Under the pieces are notes generated by a model. The model searched no databases, had not been told where the DNA came from, and saw nothing but the letters and a program-made list of their open reading frames with translations. DNA of 64,000 nucleotides from Eubacteriales bacterium (GTDB lineage: Bacteria > Bacillota > Clostridia > Peptostreptococcales > Anaerovoracaceae): NCBI GenBank assembly GCA_029009055.1, contig JAQXJR010000001.1, forward strand, positions 80,712 to 144,711, written 5' to 3'. Numbering within the stretch: the first letter of the stretch is position 1; every line of letters starts with the position of its first letter. Below, piece by piece: positions 43,359 to 52,652 of this stretch. Made by a program: the position numbers and the translations under genes.

Positions 43359-44558
43359 TTAGCCAACGAACGGCGCCAGGACGAACTTAAAGATGATAGT
43401 CGTTAGAGCAGCGAAGTACTGTACGGATACGCAAGCCGCGTATCTGGAGAAGAACTTGCTCTTTCCAGTCATCCAATGAAGCGCTGCAGGAGCGATGAAG
43501 GCGAAGATGATTCCTACCGGGATCAGTACTTCGAGCTTTGGGCAGTACGCTACGAGAGCCAGGATACATAATGTGCTCTCGAATGTGAAAGCGTATCCCT
43601 TTTCCTGATATCTCGGTCCCCAGATGATCATGCCGACTGCTGTTACGAAGAAGATCATGAAGATAGCCTTCGGGAGCAGGAGTCCGAACAGACCGCCGTT
43701 AGGATTGAAGATCCAGGATACGATAGCTCCGAGGATGTAACCGAAGCCAGCCCAGCTAGAACCCCAGAACCAGAGTTCAGCCATATCAGCGAATGATCTC
43801 GTTACTACGAGGTGGCCAGCGCCGCCCAGTACGTCAGCGTGTGGATCAGCTTCTACCGCAGGAGCCGGATCATCAGGATCTTCCATCATCCAAGGAAGTC
43901 TCTTAAAGATCTCCATGAAGATCCATGTGCATGTAGGCATTGCGATACCGAAAGCAGCGAATGTAGGGATACCGAGAGGTATCATTACATGGTTCATCAG
44001 CATCTGAGAGCCCCATACAGGGAAGAAGATGGATGGAATAAGACCTGTTAAGAATTTCTTGATATTAGGCTTTCCGAAGTTCAGGATAGCCACAGGGAAT
44101 ACGGATACGAGCGGAGTGAAAGTCGTGATCCATCCTGTCCATCCAACGATATGTCTCCAGAAGATGTTAGCCAGGAACATAGCGAGGAACTGGCCGCATA
44201 CCAGCCATACCCATTTATCCTCGAATGCTTCTCCGGCAACTCCTGTTCCCTTAAGAGGTGAATTTGTCTTCTCCAGGAAATAGCCGATCCATCCACCGAT
44301 AAGCATGAATAAGCAGCTTACTGTATCAGTGAGGAATGAACCTTCACCAGAATCAGAGAATGAATAAATGATATCCCATACTGAGAATGCCTTATCGGCG
44401 CCGCCAGTCTGATTTCCGATCATGGTGAAAAGGTTTGCCTGTGTTATCTCGTTAAGTTTTACGAGTCCAGGAGCTATCTGCTCCATCATCCACATTACCA
44501 ACCACGCTATAAAAATAACTGCCAGGGCTGGTACTATAAATTTCTTTCTTTTTTCCAT
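43359..44558 (-). CDS. Polytopic membrane protein of unknown family, candidate transporter
   Basis: The 399-residue protein has about ten to eleven hydrophobic segments (near 8-27, 76-96, 115-135, 144-161, 170-190, 193-215, 265-290, 296-320, 328-345, 348-365 and 375-397). Aromatic and Gly residues are frequent, with WGSQMLMNHV and FWGSSWAGFGYILGA. A hydrophilic loop at about 215-255 is acidic and Pro-rich (EDPDDPAPAVEADPH). No known transporter family was recognised. AAAGGG lies about nine bases before the ATG. It is the last gene of a five-gene minus-strand series with two kinase-like enzymes, an amidohydrolase and a phosphatase, so import of their substrate is a reasonable guess. Confidence 0.75.
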   Translation of the reverse strand: MEKRKKFIVPALAVIFIAWLVMWMMEQIAPGLVKLNEITQANLFTMIGNQTGGADKAFSVWDIIYSFSDSGEGSFLTDTVSCLFMLIGGWIGYFLEKTNSPLKGTGVAGEAFEDKWVWLVCGQFLAMFLANIFWRHIVGWTGWITTFTPLVSVFPVAILNFGKPNIKKFLTGLIPSIFFPVWGSQMLMNHVMIPLGIPTFAAFGIAMPTCTWIFMEIFKRLPWMMEDPDDPAPAVEADPHADVLGGAGHLVVTRSFADMAELWFWGSSWAGFGYILGAIVSWIFNPNGGLFGLLLPKAIFMIFFVTAVGMIIWGPRYQEKGYAFTFESTLCILALVAYCPKLEVLIPVGIIFAFIAPAALHWMTGKSKFFSRYAACVSVQYFAALTTIIFKFVLAPFVG

Positions 44559-44673
44559 TTTAAAACCCTTTTAGATAATCATTAACATCACAACAACAAA
44601 ATTATTCGTTTAGATCGCAAGTAATGATAGCAGTGTGATTCTTCCGGTAACGTATAATGAAGTCATACATGTA

Positions 44674-45330
44674 TCACACGGGCTTAAATGGATTCACAGC
44701 CTCAGACTTATCATAGTACACGACGTCATCCCCGATAAGGTGGCTGACGCCATCCCGCACGTCTATGATCTGTACGGCGCAGTTATCAGGTACTCCTCCA
44801 TGCCAGAAATCTGTCGTATCTTTATAGACAGACTGCATGAGACACCTCATAGCGAAGCCATGGGTCGAAAGCAGAATGGTAGAATCTTTCAAGTCCTCAC
44901 GATGTATGAGCTCGTTATAGAATTCTCCGGTCCTTTCGACCACGTCTCTGATACTCTCCCCATCTTCAGCGGGAACGAAATCATATGGATCTGTATAAAA
45001 TTTATTAAAGTTCTCTTTATTAGGAATATTGAAATTCGCCGGAGACAGGCTCAGGCATTCCCATTCTCCCCAATACATCTCCTTCAGTCGATCTTCTGTT
45101 TCAATGACAGGACTTTCAGCATCATTATATTTCAGAATGATCTCTGCCGTTTCATAAGCCCTCTTCAGCGGGCTGGAGATGACTTTATCGAATTTTATAT
45201 CAGCCATCTTCTTCGCGGTTATCTGCGCGAGTTTTCTGCCTTTACTGTTAAGCGGAATGTCCACCCAACCGTCGACTATCCCACTTATATTCGCGTTAGT
45301 TTCGCCATGTCTTATTATGTATATCTTCAT
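44674..45330 (-). CDS. Histidine phosphatase (phosphoglycerate mutase-like) family protein
   Basis: A 218-residue protein with the catalytic RHGETNAN at about residues 7-14, SSPLKRAYETAEIIL near 55 and the second histidine in LSTHGFAMRC near 160. The branch-2 histidine phosphatases include phosphoglycerate mutase, cobalamin phosphatase and sugar or nucleotide phosphatases. The substrate is not predictable from sequence. The start is ATG at 45330, or GTG at 45342; neither has a strong SD. It lies between the membrane protein and the first choline-kinase-like gene, with gaps over 100 bases. Confidence 0.85.
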   Translation of the reverse strand: MKIYIIRHGETNANISGIVDGWVDIPLNSKGRKLAQITAKKMADIKFDKVISSPLKRAYETAEIILKYNDAESPVIETEDRLKEMYWGEWECLSLSPANFNIPNKENFNKFYTDPYDFVPAEDGESIRDVVERTGEFYNELIHREDLKDSTILLSTHGFAMRCLMQSVYKDTTDFWHGGVPDNCAVQIIDVRDGVSHLIGDDVVYYDKSEAVNPFKPV

Positions 45331-45476
45331 ACTAATTACCACTTATTACGTAGAGCAGTAATTTTATTTTCAATTTGCAAAGGGAACCATAGAGCAACTA
45401 ATTTCTAATCACCTATGATTCCCTTTAACGCATCAGATACTAATATCTGACAAAACCACTGATGATAAAGCTATGA

Positions 45477-46418
45477 TTAGTGATTCTTCCAGAACTTCTT
45501 ACCAGTAAGAAGACCGAGCCAGTAATCATATCTAGGATCGTTCCACAGGTGCTGCAGTCTAGCAACCTTAGGTCCATACCACTGCATGAAGTCGTTATCA
45601 ACATCAGAGAACAGATACTGCTGCAGTGACCAGTAAGCCCACTTAATATCTGTAGCGATCTTAAAGAGCTTGATCCTAGCGAAGAGTTTCTCATCGAACT
45701 CACCGTAGTTATAGATCTTAGTCATCTCTACATCCATAGCCTCTGGGAAGAAGTTAACTGTTGAGTAGAGTCCGAGGTCGCAAGCAGGGTCGTTCATGGA
45801 AGCATACTCGAAGTCGATGAGCTTAAGGTCATCCTTCTCCTCGTTATACATCATGTTGTTCGTCCAGAAATCGTTATGGCATGGTGCTAAAGGAGCGCCG
45901 ACCTTATCCATAGCTTCCTCGATCTGATCCATCATAGTGAGCATTCTCTCATGCCATGCTGGCAGATAATCTCCCTTTAAAGCTCTTTCTACCATGTCTC
46001 TGTTCTGATCGAAAATAGACTGCTCGAGAGGGATCTTAGTATCTGTCACATGATGGAACTCTCTGATAGCTTCGATAGATCTCTTAAAAATCTTATAATC
46101 GTAAACGTCTCCGAATGTTACCTGACGGTATCCATCCAGCCACTTAACGATCTCAACACCCGTGTCAGGATAGTAGTAGCAAGCTTCTGGTCCGGACTTA
46201 GACTCGGACGCTATAACGTTAGCAGCGTGGCAAGCGTCACGGTCGATGAAGTCTGTTCCAGCTCCCGGAACCTTCAGGAAGAAATTCTCTCCATCTACAG
46301 TTACCTTAAAGTTAGGGTTAGTGATTCCTCCTGCGATAGGCTTATAGGATACGTCCTTACCCTTCCAATCTTCTACTCTAGCGACAGCTTCTTCAACAGT
46401 AGTAGGTTTAACAGCCAT
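45477..46418 (-). CDS. Choline/ethanolamine kinase-like phosphotransferase (copy 1)
   Basis: A 313-residue protein with the choline-kinase/APH fold. It has the GGITNPNFKV nucleotide loop near residue 27, the catalytic Brenner motif PCHNDFWTNNMMY near 175 (Asp base, Asn metal ligand) and LIDFEYASMNDPACDLG near 195 (metal-binding Asp). The GG.TN start and the HND...N motif favour the choline/ethanolamine kinase (LicA-like) branch over aminoglycoside kinases. GGAGG lies eight bases before the ATG. A perfect 11-bp-stem hairpin is found in the leader (46460-46486). A paralogue lies at 47948-48907, with an M20 enzyme between them. Confidence 0.85.
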   Translation of the reverse strand: MAVKPTTVEEAVARVEDWKGKDVSYKPIAGGITNPNFKVTVDGENFFLKVPGAGTDFIDRDACHAANVIASESKSGPEACYYYPDTGVEIVKWLDGYRQVTFGDVYDYKIFKRSIEAIREFHHVTDTKIPLEQSIFDQNRDMVERALKGDYLPAWHERMLTMMDQIEEAMDKVGAPLAPCHNDFWTNNMMYNEEKDDLKLIDFEYASMNDPACDLGLYSTVNFFPEAMDVEMTKIYNYGEFDEKLFARIKLFKIATDIKWAYWSLQQYLFSDVDNDFMQWYGPKVARLQHLWNDPRYDYWLGLLTGKKFWKNH

Positions 46419-46459
46419 TTCAAAACCTCCGTTATTATTCTGAAATAAACAGACTTTTC

Positions 46460-46486
46460 ATCCTGCCTCCTGCCTGGAGGCAGGAT
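46460..46486 (-). promoter_or_regulatory. Perfect hairpin/inverted repeat in the leader of kinase copy 1
   Basis: ATCCTGCCTCC-TGCCT-GGAGGCAGGAT has an 11-bp stem and five-base loop, 41 bases upstream of the start codon. There is no U-run, so it is not an intrinsic terminator. One arm carries GGAGG and the other CCTCC, so as RNA it might mask or mimic a ribosome binding site; as DNA it could be an operator. Confidence 0.5.
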
Positions 46487-46579
46487 AGAATAACAATAAA
46501 AAGTTGATCAATATGTATAGAGCTGCAAACTCATATGGCTGATACGATTCAGCCATTTATCTCATAATGATTGATAAGC

Positions 46580-47827
46580 TTACGCGAATACGCTGATATC
46601 GATTCCATAAACCTTAGCGAGCATAGCTACATAGCCTTCGTAAGTCTTATTCATCTCTGTGATGCTTACGTGCTCCTTAGCCTGGTGTGCCTGTGGCTCT
46701 TCACCGCCGGAATATCCGATAGTAGGGATTCCGTGCTCAGCCTGTGTGCATCCACCGTCTGTACCGAACAGCCAGTACTTAACAGCAGGATCCTGTCCCA
46801 GGTCATGCAGAGCTTCCAGTGACTTAACTACGTATGGATCGTCCTTACCTGTATCCCAAGCTGGATGAGCCTTCTTAACGTCTGTCGTGTAGCCCGTGTA
46901 TGAAGTCTCTGTGTAAACTCTAGGCTCTACTGTAGCCTTAAACTCAGGAATCTCCTTCTTAATCTCAGCGAACATGTCTTCGAACTCCTTAACGAGCTCG
47001 TCGATAGTCTGGGATGTAGCGTATCTTCTATCAACAGAGATCTCGCAGATATCTGGGATAACGCTGAGGTTTCCACCAGGAGAAGCTGTGATATTAGTAA
47101 CTGTGATGTTAGAAACTCCTGTCTTCTCGTCTGTTACGAGGTTGATTCCTTCATGCTTGAACAGTCTGTCGAGTACTGGGACCATGAGCTGGATAGCGTT
47201 GATTCCCTGCTCAGGAGCTGATGAATGAGCTACCTTACCATATGTTCTAACTACGAGCTCTACCTTACCTCTCTGTCCTACGACTACGTCGTTGGAAGAA
47301 GGCTCACCGAGGTAAACCAGGTCCACCTTAATGTTGTGCTCTGGAACTGTATGATTGAAGAAGTACTCCATACCGAACATCTCAGCAGGCTCTTCCTGAA
47401 CTACTCCTAAGAAGTACAGATCTCCAGGGAGCTTATTTCCCTTATCGATGTACTCTTCCTTAATAGTCTTCATAGCCATGCACTGTGCTGAGAGTCCGCC
47501 CTTCATGTCGCAGATTCCACGTCCATAGAGCAGGTCGCCTTCTACTGTCGGTGTGTAAGGCTCATATGGCTTCCAAGCGTCCAGGCTTCCTTCATGAACA
47601 GCGTCCATATGTCCGTTAAGAAGAATGTTAGGTCCCTTACCTTCTCCCGGGATCTTAGCTACTACATTTCCAGCGCCGTCACGGAATACATCGATTCCCA
47701 GACCTTCGAAGAAGTCGATCAGGAAATCAGCCATAGGCTTCTCTTCACATGTCAGTGTCTTTAAGGAAATGACCTTCTTCATGAATTCAAGATAATCATT
47801 CTTACGTTCTTCTACAGTTTTTAACAT
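46580..47827 (-). CDS. M20-family amidohydrolase/peptidase (ArgE/DapE/YgeY-like)
   Basis: A 415-residue dizinc hydrolase. The metal ligands are visible in LLNGHMDAVHEG (His, Asp near 70), GRGICDMKGG (bridging Asp near 105) and VVQEEPAEMFG (catalytic Glu pair near 145). A further His lies in HQAKEHVS near the C-terminus, and a dimerisation domain is inserted at about 185-300. The family removes acyl groups or splits dipeptides; here the substrate is unknown. It stands between two choline-kinase-like genes, so an N-acylated or peptide-linked amino alcohol is conceivable. The ribosome binding site is weak. Confidence 0.87.
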   Translation of the reverse strand: MLKTVEERKNDYLEFMKKVISLKTLTCEEKPMADFLIDFFEGLGIDVFRDGAGNVVAKIPGEGKGPNILLNGHMDAVHEGSLDAWKPYEPYTPTVEGDLLYGRGICDMKGGLSAQCMAMKTIKEEYIDKGNKLPGDLYFLGVVQEEPAEMFGMEYFFNHTVPEHNIKVDLVYLGEPSSNDVVVGQRGKVELVVRTYGKVAHSSAPEQGINAIQLMVPVLDRLFKHEGINLVTDEKTGVSNITVTNITASPGGNLSVIPDICEISVDRRYATSQTIDELVKEFEDMFAEIKKEIPEFKATVEPRVYTETSYTGYTTDVKKAHPAWDTGKDDPYVVKSLEALHDLGQDPAVKYWLFGTDGGCTQAEHGIPTIGYSGGEEPQAHQAKEHVSITEMNKTYEGYVAMLAKVYGIDISVFA

Positions 47828-47947
47828 TACACTATCTCTTTTCTTATTAAGTTCGCTCCGAACTGTTTAGAGCTTTTCATATGTAATAAACTGACATATA
47901 TTCATTTCAGCATGTAAAAAGCCATGAAAAAGAACTATAATGACCCA

Positions 47948-48907
47948 CTACTTAGCGAGTGTTTCAATATAGCTATCCCACTTTTCTTCCTTCATATACT
48001 GGAGACCGAGCTGCGCTCTGTCGTTACCATAATCCCAGTAAACAGCAGGATCCTTACCGTTAGCCATCTGAACCAGTGACCAGATCGACCAGTACTCGCA
48101 GTAAACGAATCTGTCTACCATTACACGAGCGACCTGTTCCTCTGTAGGTTCACCGAAGTAAGCCTTAAGCAGAACATCTGTCATCTCATCAGTAAGAAGG
48201 TCCTCTGTGATTATTCCGGCAACATCAGAGTAAATATCGCCAACGCCGCCATATTCCCAATCGATCAGGGTCATATCATTTCCGTCCCACATCCAGTTCT
48301 CAGCTAATGTGTCGGCATGGATAGGCCCGATGATCGGTGGATTCTTCTTATTTATTTCATCGATCTTAAGAACAGTATCATAGATCTCGTCCCAACCTTC
48401 GAAACGCTCCTCATATTTCTTATCTTCGAGGATCTTCGCGTAATCCTTAATTCCCTGGACATGATCCATCGTTCCCTGGAACTTCATTCCGCAGTTGTGG
48501 AGTCTCTTCAGCACGCCTGCTGCCGCCTCTACGACTGCCTTATCATTCTGGAAGTCTTCCAGATGCATAGTCGGCTTCTCCACGAAATTCGTAACTTCAC
48601 ATCCGGATCTGGTATCGAAGTAATAAACCTCAGGCGCTATCCCTAACATGGAAGCGGCGATGCAGTTATGCTTCTCACCTGCTCTATTGATGTATTCACC
48701 AGTTCCGGCGCCGCCCATACGGAGCACTACCTTATGTCCGTCAGCGAGCGTAACCTTGAAGCTCTTATTCGTCAGTCCACCCTGCAGAACTTCGATATCC
48801 TGAGTCTTCTCTCCTAAGATCTTCTCTGTTAAGTCAACGAGTTCCATGAATTTAGAAATCTCATCAGCTCTCAGGATGGACCAGAAATTCTTCTTGTCGT
48901 CAGCCAT
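47948..48907 (-). CDS. Choline/ethanolamine kinase-like phosphotransferase (copy 2)
   Basis: A protein of about 319 residues of the same fold as the gene at 45477-46418 but only distantly alike. It has QGGLTNKSFKV near residue 40, the Brenner-type motif GPIHADTLAENWMW near 200 (HxDxxxxN preserved, with Ala in place of Asn) and LIDWEYGGVGD near 220. All catalytic acids are present. The start is taken as ATG at 48907; a GTG nine bases upstream is closer to AGGAG. It is the first gene of the minus-strand cluster. Confidence 0.83.
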   Translation of the reverse strand: MADDKKNFWSILRADEISKFMELVDLTEKILGEKTQDIEVLQGGLTNKSFKVTLADGHKVVLRMGGAGTGEYINRAGEKHNCIAASMLGIAPEVYYFDTRSGCEVTNFVEKPTMHLEDFQNDKAVVEAAAGVLKRLHNCGMKFQGTMDHVQGIKDYAKILEDKKYEERFEGWDEIYDTVLKIDEINKKNPPIIGPIHADTLAENWMWDGNDMTLIDWEYGGVGDIYSDVAGIITEDLLTDEMTDVLLKAYFGEPTEEQVARVMVDRFVYCEYWSIWSLVQMANGKDPAVYWDYGNDRAQLGLQYMKEEKWDSYIETLAK

Positions 48908-50093
<1,186 letters not shown>

Positions 50094-50095
50094 AC

Positions 50096-50257
50096 TGTCA
50101 AAATGTGTACTTTATGAGAATGGACTCTCACGCGGCGCCGACTCTTTTATTACATAGAATTTACGGGAGAAATCGTTCAAATAATATGTAATAGACTAAA
50201 ATAATTTGGTAGAATAAAAGAAATTCAATGTTGTCAAAATGTACACTTTTTGAAAAT
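50096..50257. repeat. Two 26-bp direct repeats resembling IS21-type ends
   Basis: TGTCAAAATGTGTACTTTAT at 50096-50121 and TGTCAAAATGTACACTTTTT at 50232-50257 are 136 bp apart in the same orientation. They begin three bases after the resolvase stop. TGTCAAAATGTACA with an internal GTAC is like the terminal repeats of IS21-family elements, which often carry several copies at each end. No istA or istB was found here. Confidence 0.6.
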
Positions 50258-50356
50258 CTATTCGAAGGTTGAGGTTCCAACGATGGCGCCACTAGCAGCT
50301 CCCGGTGGAATATCTGCCCTCGGACAGAAAAGTGCCAGATTTAAGGGGAGAAAACC

Positions 50357-50548
50357 ATGAAAATAGACACTAACACTATGATTTCTATTTCTGAAGTAAA
50401 TCAGAACTTTTCCAAGGTCGCCCGCATGGTAGACCAGTACGGATCAGCAGTAATATTAAAAAATAACGCCCCTAAATATGTGGTATTAGACTTCAACCAG
50501 GCTGAGTCCCTTCAGAAAGCTGAGGAAGGCGAGGATCCCGAGGATTAA
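50357..50548 (+). CDS. Orphan Phd/YefM-type antitoxin
   Basis: A 63-residue protein with the Phd/YefM N-terminal fold. SISEVNQNFSKVARMVDQYGSAVILKNNAPKYVVLDF matches the antitoxin domain (residues 8-50), and the acidic C-terminus (EEGEDPED) would be the toxin-binding or flexible end. AAGGGGAG lies six bases upstream. No toxin gene of the Doc, YoeB or RelE type was found on either side; downstream there is only a weak terminator and a 290-bp gap. It may act as a free regulator or be a remnant. Confidence 0.8.
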   Translation: MKIDTNTMISISEVNQNFSKVARMVDQYGSAVILKNNAPKYVVLDFNQAESLQKAEEGEDPED

Positions 50549-50565
50549 CAAAACGCTTTAAAAGT

Positions 50566-50612
50566 CAAAAACCGCGAATTCCGGGTCCGCGGTTTCCGAT
50601 TTTGTTTGGTTT
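50566..50612 (+). terminator. Likely terminator of the antitoxin gene
   Basis: AAACCGCG-aattccgggtc-CGCGGTTT is an 8-bp stem with an 11-base loop, followed by a broken T-rich stretch (TCCGATTTTG). The gap from here to 50828 shows no gene. Confidence 0.5.
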
Positions 50613-50828
50613 TTTGGTGAACTGAAAGCAATCCAACCCAGATCAACGGGGCATTGTTAATCTATATTTATCCTAGCATTTATTGGTTAAGTTTACAATA
50701 ACAAATCGTAAAGTTTGTGTATATTCTATACTAATTATTTTGTGCATAAACAAAAACAATACCTGCATGCGCGCCTGAGCTGATGATATATTTGCTCGGT
50801 CATGGCTCGAACACAGGAGGCAAAAACA

Positions 50829-50875
50829 GAAAAAAGAGAGCTGCCTTCGAGGTCTTACGGCCCCGGGGCAGCTCT
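50829..50875 (-). terminator. Intrinsic terminator of the foldase gene
   Basis: On the minus strand AGAGCTGCC...GGCAGCTCT plus inner CCCCGGGG-type pairs form a long stem followed by CTTTTTTCTG. Confidence 0.8.
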
Positions 50876-50901
50876 TATTCGTTTCATAACATATCTAAAG
50901 C

Positions 50902-52425
50902 TTACTTAGTCTTAGCCTTAGCGCTCTTATAAATATTATCCTCTACCTTCTCCAGCATCATCTGATCTCTGAATCCGTTCTCCTCAGCGTACTTCTCCAG
51001 AGTCTCACCATACTGGCTCTTAAACTCAGACTCTGTCATGCCGGAGCTCTTAAGAAGGTCAGCCAGCTTCTTCTTATACTCCTTATCGGAGAGCTTTATG
51101 TTCTCTTCCTTTGCTATGGAGTAAAGGATCATCTTCTGCTTTACCACGCTCTTAGCGTATGTCTTAGCCTCGGACTTAAACTGCTTCTCTGTTACTCCCA
51201 TGTAGCTCTTCAGGAATGTCTTCCACTCCATACCGTATGACTTAGCCATGCTCTTATACTGATCTGTGATACGGTCAATCTCTGTGTCGATCTGAGCGTC
51301 AGGATATTTCTTAACCTTAGATGACTCTACGACCTGGCTCCAAAGAGTGTTCTTAACTGTAGTAGCGTTAGTGTTTTCCTGCTCCTTAACAAGCTCAGCC
51401 TTCACGGATGCCTCGTAGTCCTTCTTATTATCGTACTTAGAATTATCCTTTATGAAGTTTATGTCGTACTTAGGCGTTACAGTTACCTGCTTGGAGAGGA
51501 TAGTAACGACGAACTTTACCTTCTTACCCCGGAGTTTCTTCGTGGAGTAATCCTTAGGGAACTTAAGGTTCAGCGTTACCTTACTCCCGACCTTCTTACC
51601 GATGAGGCCGTCTTCGAAGCCATCGATCATGGTGCCGCTTCCTACTGTGAGTGGGTAGCTGTCCGATGAGCCTCTGTCGAATGTCTTACCGTTTATCGTG
51701 CCCTTAAAAGCGATCGTGATGGAGTCGCCCTTCTTCACGGTTCCGGTCTTAACAGTCTTAGTGGACTGCTTCGCCTTAACTCTGCTCTCTATCTCTGCCT
51801 GGACTTCCTTATCCGTGACTGTGACTTTCTGCTTAGTGTATGTCAAGCCCTTATATTTACCTACTGTGACATAGTTCTTAAGATTCAGCCACTTATAAGT
51901 GTTTCCGTCCTTATGCGCGACTACAGCAAAGCAGATACATGCCGCTACTGCTACGCAGGCGATGATGATACCTGTAATGGCCTTCTTACTGAGTTTCTTC
52001 TTCTCAGGAACAGGCGCGGCAGCTTCCTTCTCGGCCTTCTTAGATTTCTTATGCTTCTTCTCTGCTGCAGGCTTCTCTTCAGTTTCCTCAGCCTCTTCCT
52101 TCTCGGTCTCAGGCTCCTCGGCAGGCTCCTCAGCTTTCTCTTCTTCAGCAGTGGCTTCCTCAGCCTCGGTTTCCTCCGGAGTTTCAGTCTCTTCAGCTTC
52201 AGCCTCTTCAGGTGCCTCTGCCTCTTCTGTCTCTTCAGATTCAGCAGCTTCCTCCTGCGGCTCGTCAGCCTCAGTCTCTTCAGCGGCTTCTTCCGCCTCA
52301 ACCGGAGTTTCTTCCTCTTCCTGAGTTTCTGTCTCCTCAACCGCTGTCTCCTCGACCTCAGACGCTTCCTTATTTTCGTCCTCAACCGCGGAGTTTAAAT
52401 TCTTCTCGTCTTCATTAATACTCAT
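50902..52425 (-). CDS. Membrane-anchored FKBP/trigger-factor-like peptidyl-prolyl isomerase with acidic N-terminal tail
   Basis: A 507-residue protein. Residues 1-115 are almost wholly Glu, Ala, Thr and Pro. Residues 116-147 are basic (KKHKKSKKAEKE, KKKLSKK). A membrane helix follows at about 148-168 (AITGIIIACVAVAACICFAVVA), so the acidic tail should be cytoplasmic and the rest outside. The outer part has an FKBP-like domain (GDSITIAFKGTINGKTFDRG, GTMIDGFEDGLIGKKVGSKVTL) at about 225-310 and a trigger-factor C-like helical domain at 330-490. It probably folds secreted proteins, like PrsA. The cytosolic trigger factor itself has no such tail or helix. A strong terminator follows. Confidence 0.82.
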   Translation of the reverse strand: MSINEDEKNLNSAVEDENKEASEVEETAVEETETQEEEETPVEAEEAAEETEADEPQEEAAESEETEEAEAPEEAEAEETETPEETEAEEATAEEEKAEEPAEEPETEKEEAEETEEKPAAEKKHKKSKKAEKEAAAPVPEKKKLSKKAITGIIIACVAVAACICFAVVAHKDGNTYKWLNLKNYVTVGKYKGLTYTKQKVTVTDKEVQAEIESRVKAKQSTKTVKTGTVKKGDSITIAFKGTINGKTFDRGSSDSYPLTVGSGTMIDGFEDGLIGKKVGSKVTLNLKFPKDYSTKKLRGKKVKFVVTILSKQVTVTPKYDINFIKDNSKYDNKKDYEASVKAELVKEQENTNATTVKNTLWSQVVESSKVKKYPDAQIDTEIDRITDQYKSMAKSYGMEWKTFLKSYMGVTEKQFKSEAKTYAKSVVKQKMILYSIAKEENIKLSDKEYKKKLADLLKSSGMTESEFKSQYGETLEKYAEENGFRDQMMLEKVEDNIYKSAKAKTK

Positions 52426-52652
52426 TAGTTTGTCTCCCTAAAGCGATAATACGATGATTTAAATCTTATCATCGAAAATGAGTTTTTTCAACGAAAGGCA
52501 CCCGTTTTCACATATTTACCACAAAAATTCATTTTTTATCCAACTTTATTTATCTGGCCCCCGCCCGGGGAAAATCGCAGGTTTAACGGCTTTGCTGCAT
52601 GAAAAACCGCGTATTCATCGAGCAAAGCCTGCCTTCGCACATGCCTCCGGCA

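Noticed and set aside
44635-45408. 257-codon plus-strand ORF
   Set aside because: Antisense to the histidine phosphatase gene, which has catalytic motifs; the antisense translation shows none.
45477-48907. Kinase-like genes as aminoglycoside resistance determinants
   Set aside because: The GG.TN nucleotide loop and the HND...N motif with its surroundings fit choline/ethanolamine kinases better. No resistance-associated context was seen.
51899-52398. Ser- and Leu-rich or Arg-rich ORFs over the foldase tail
   Set aside because: These are other-frame translations of the repetitive Glu/Ala/Thr coding region of the foldase gene.
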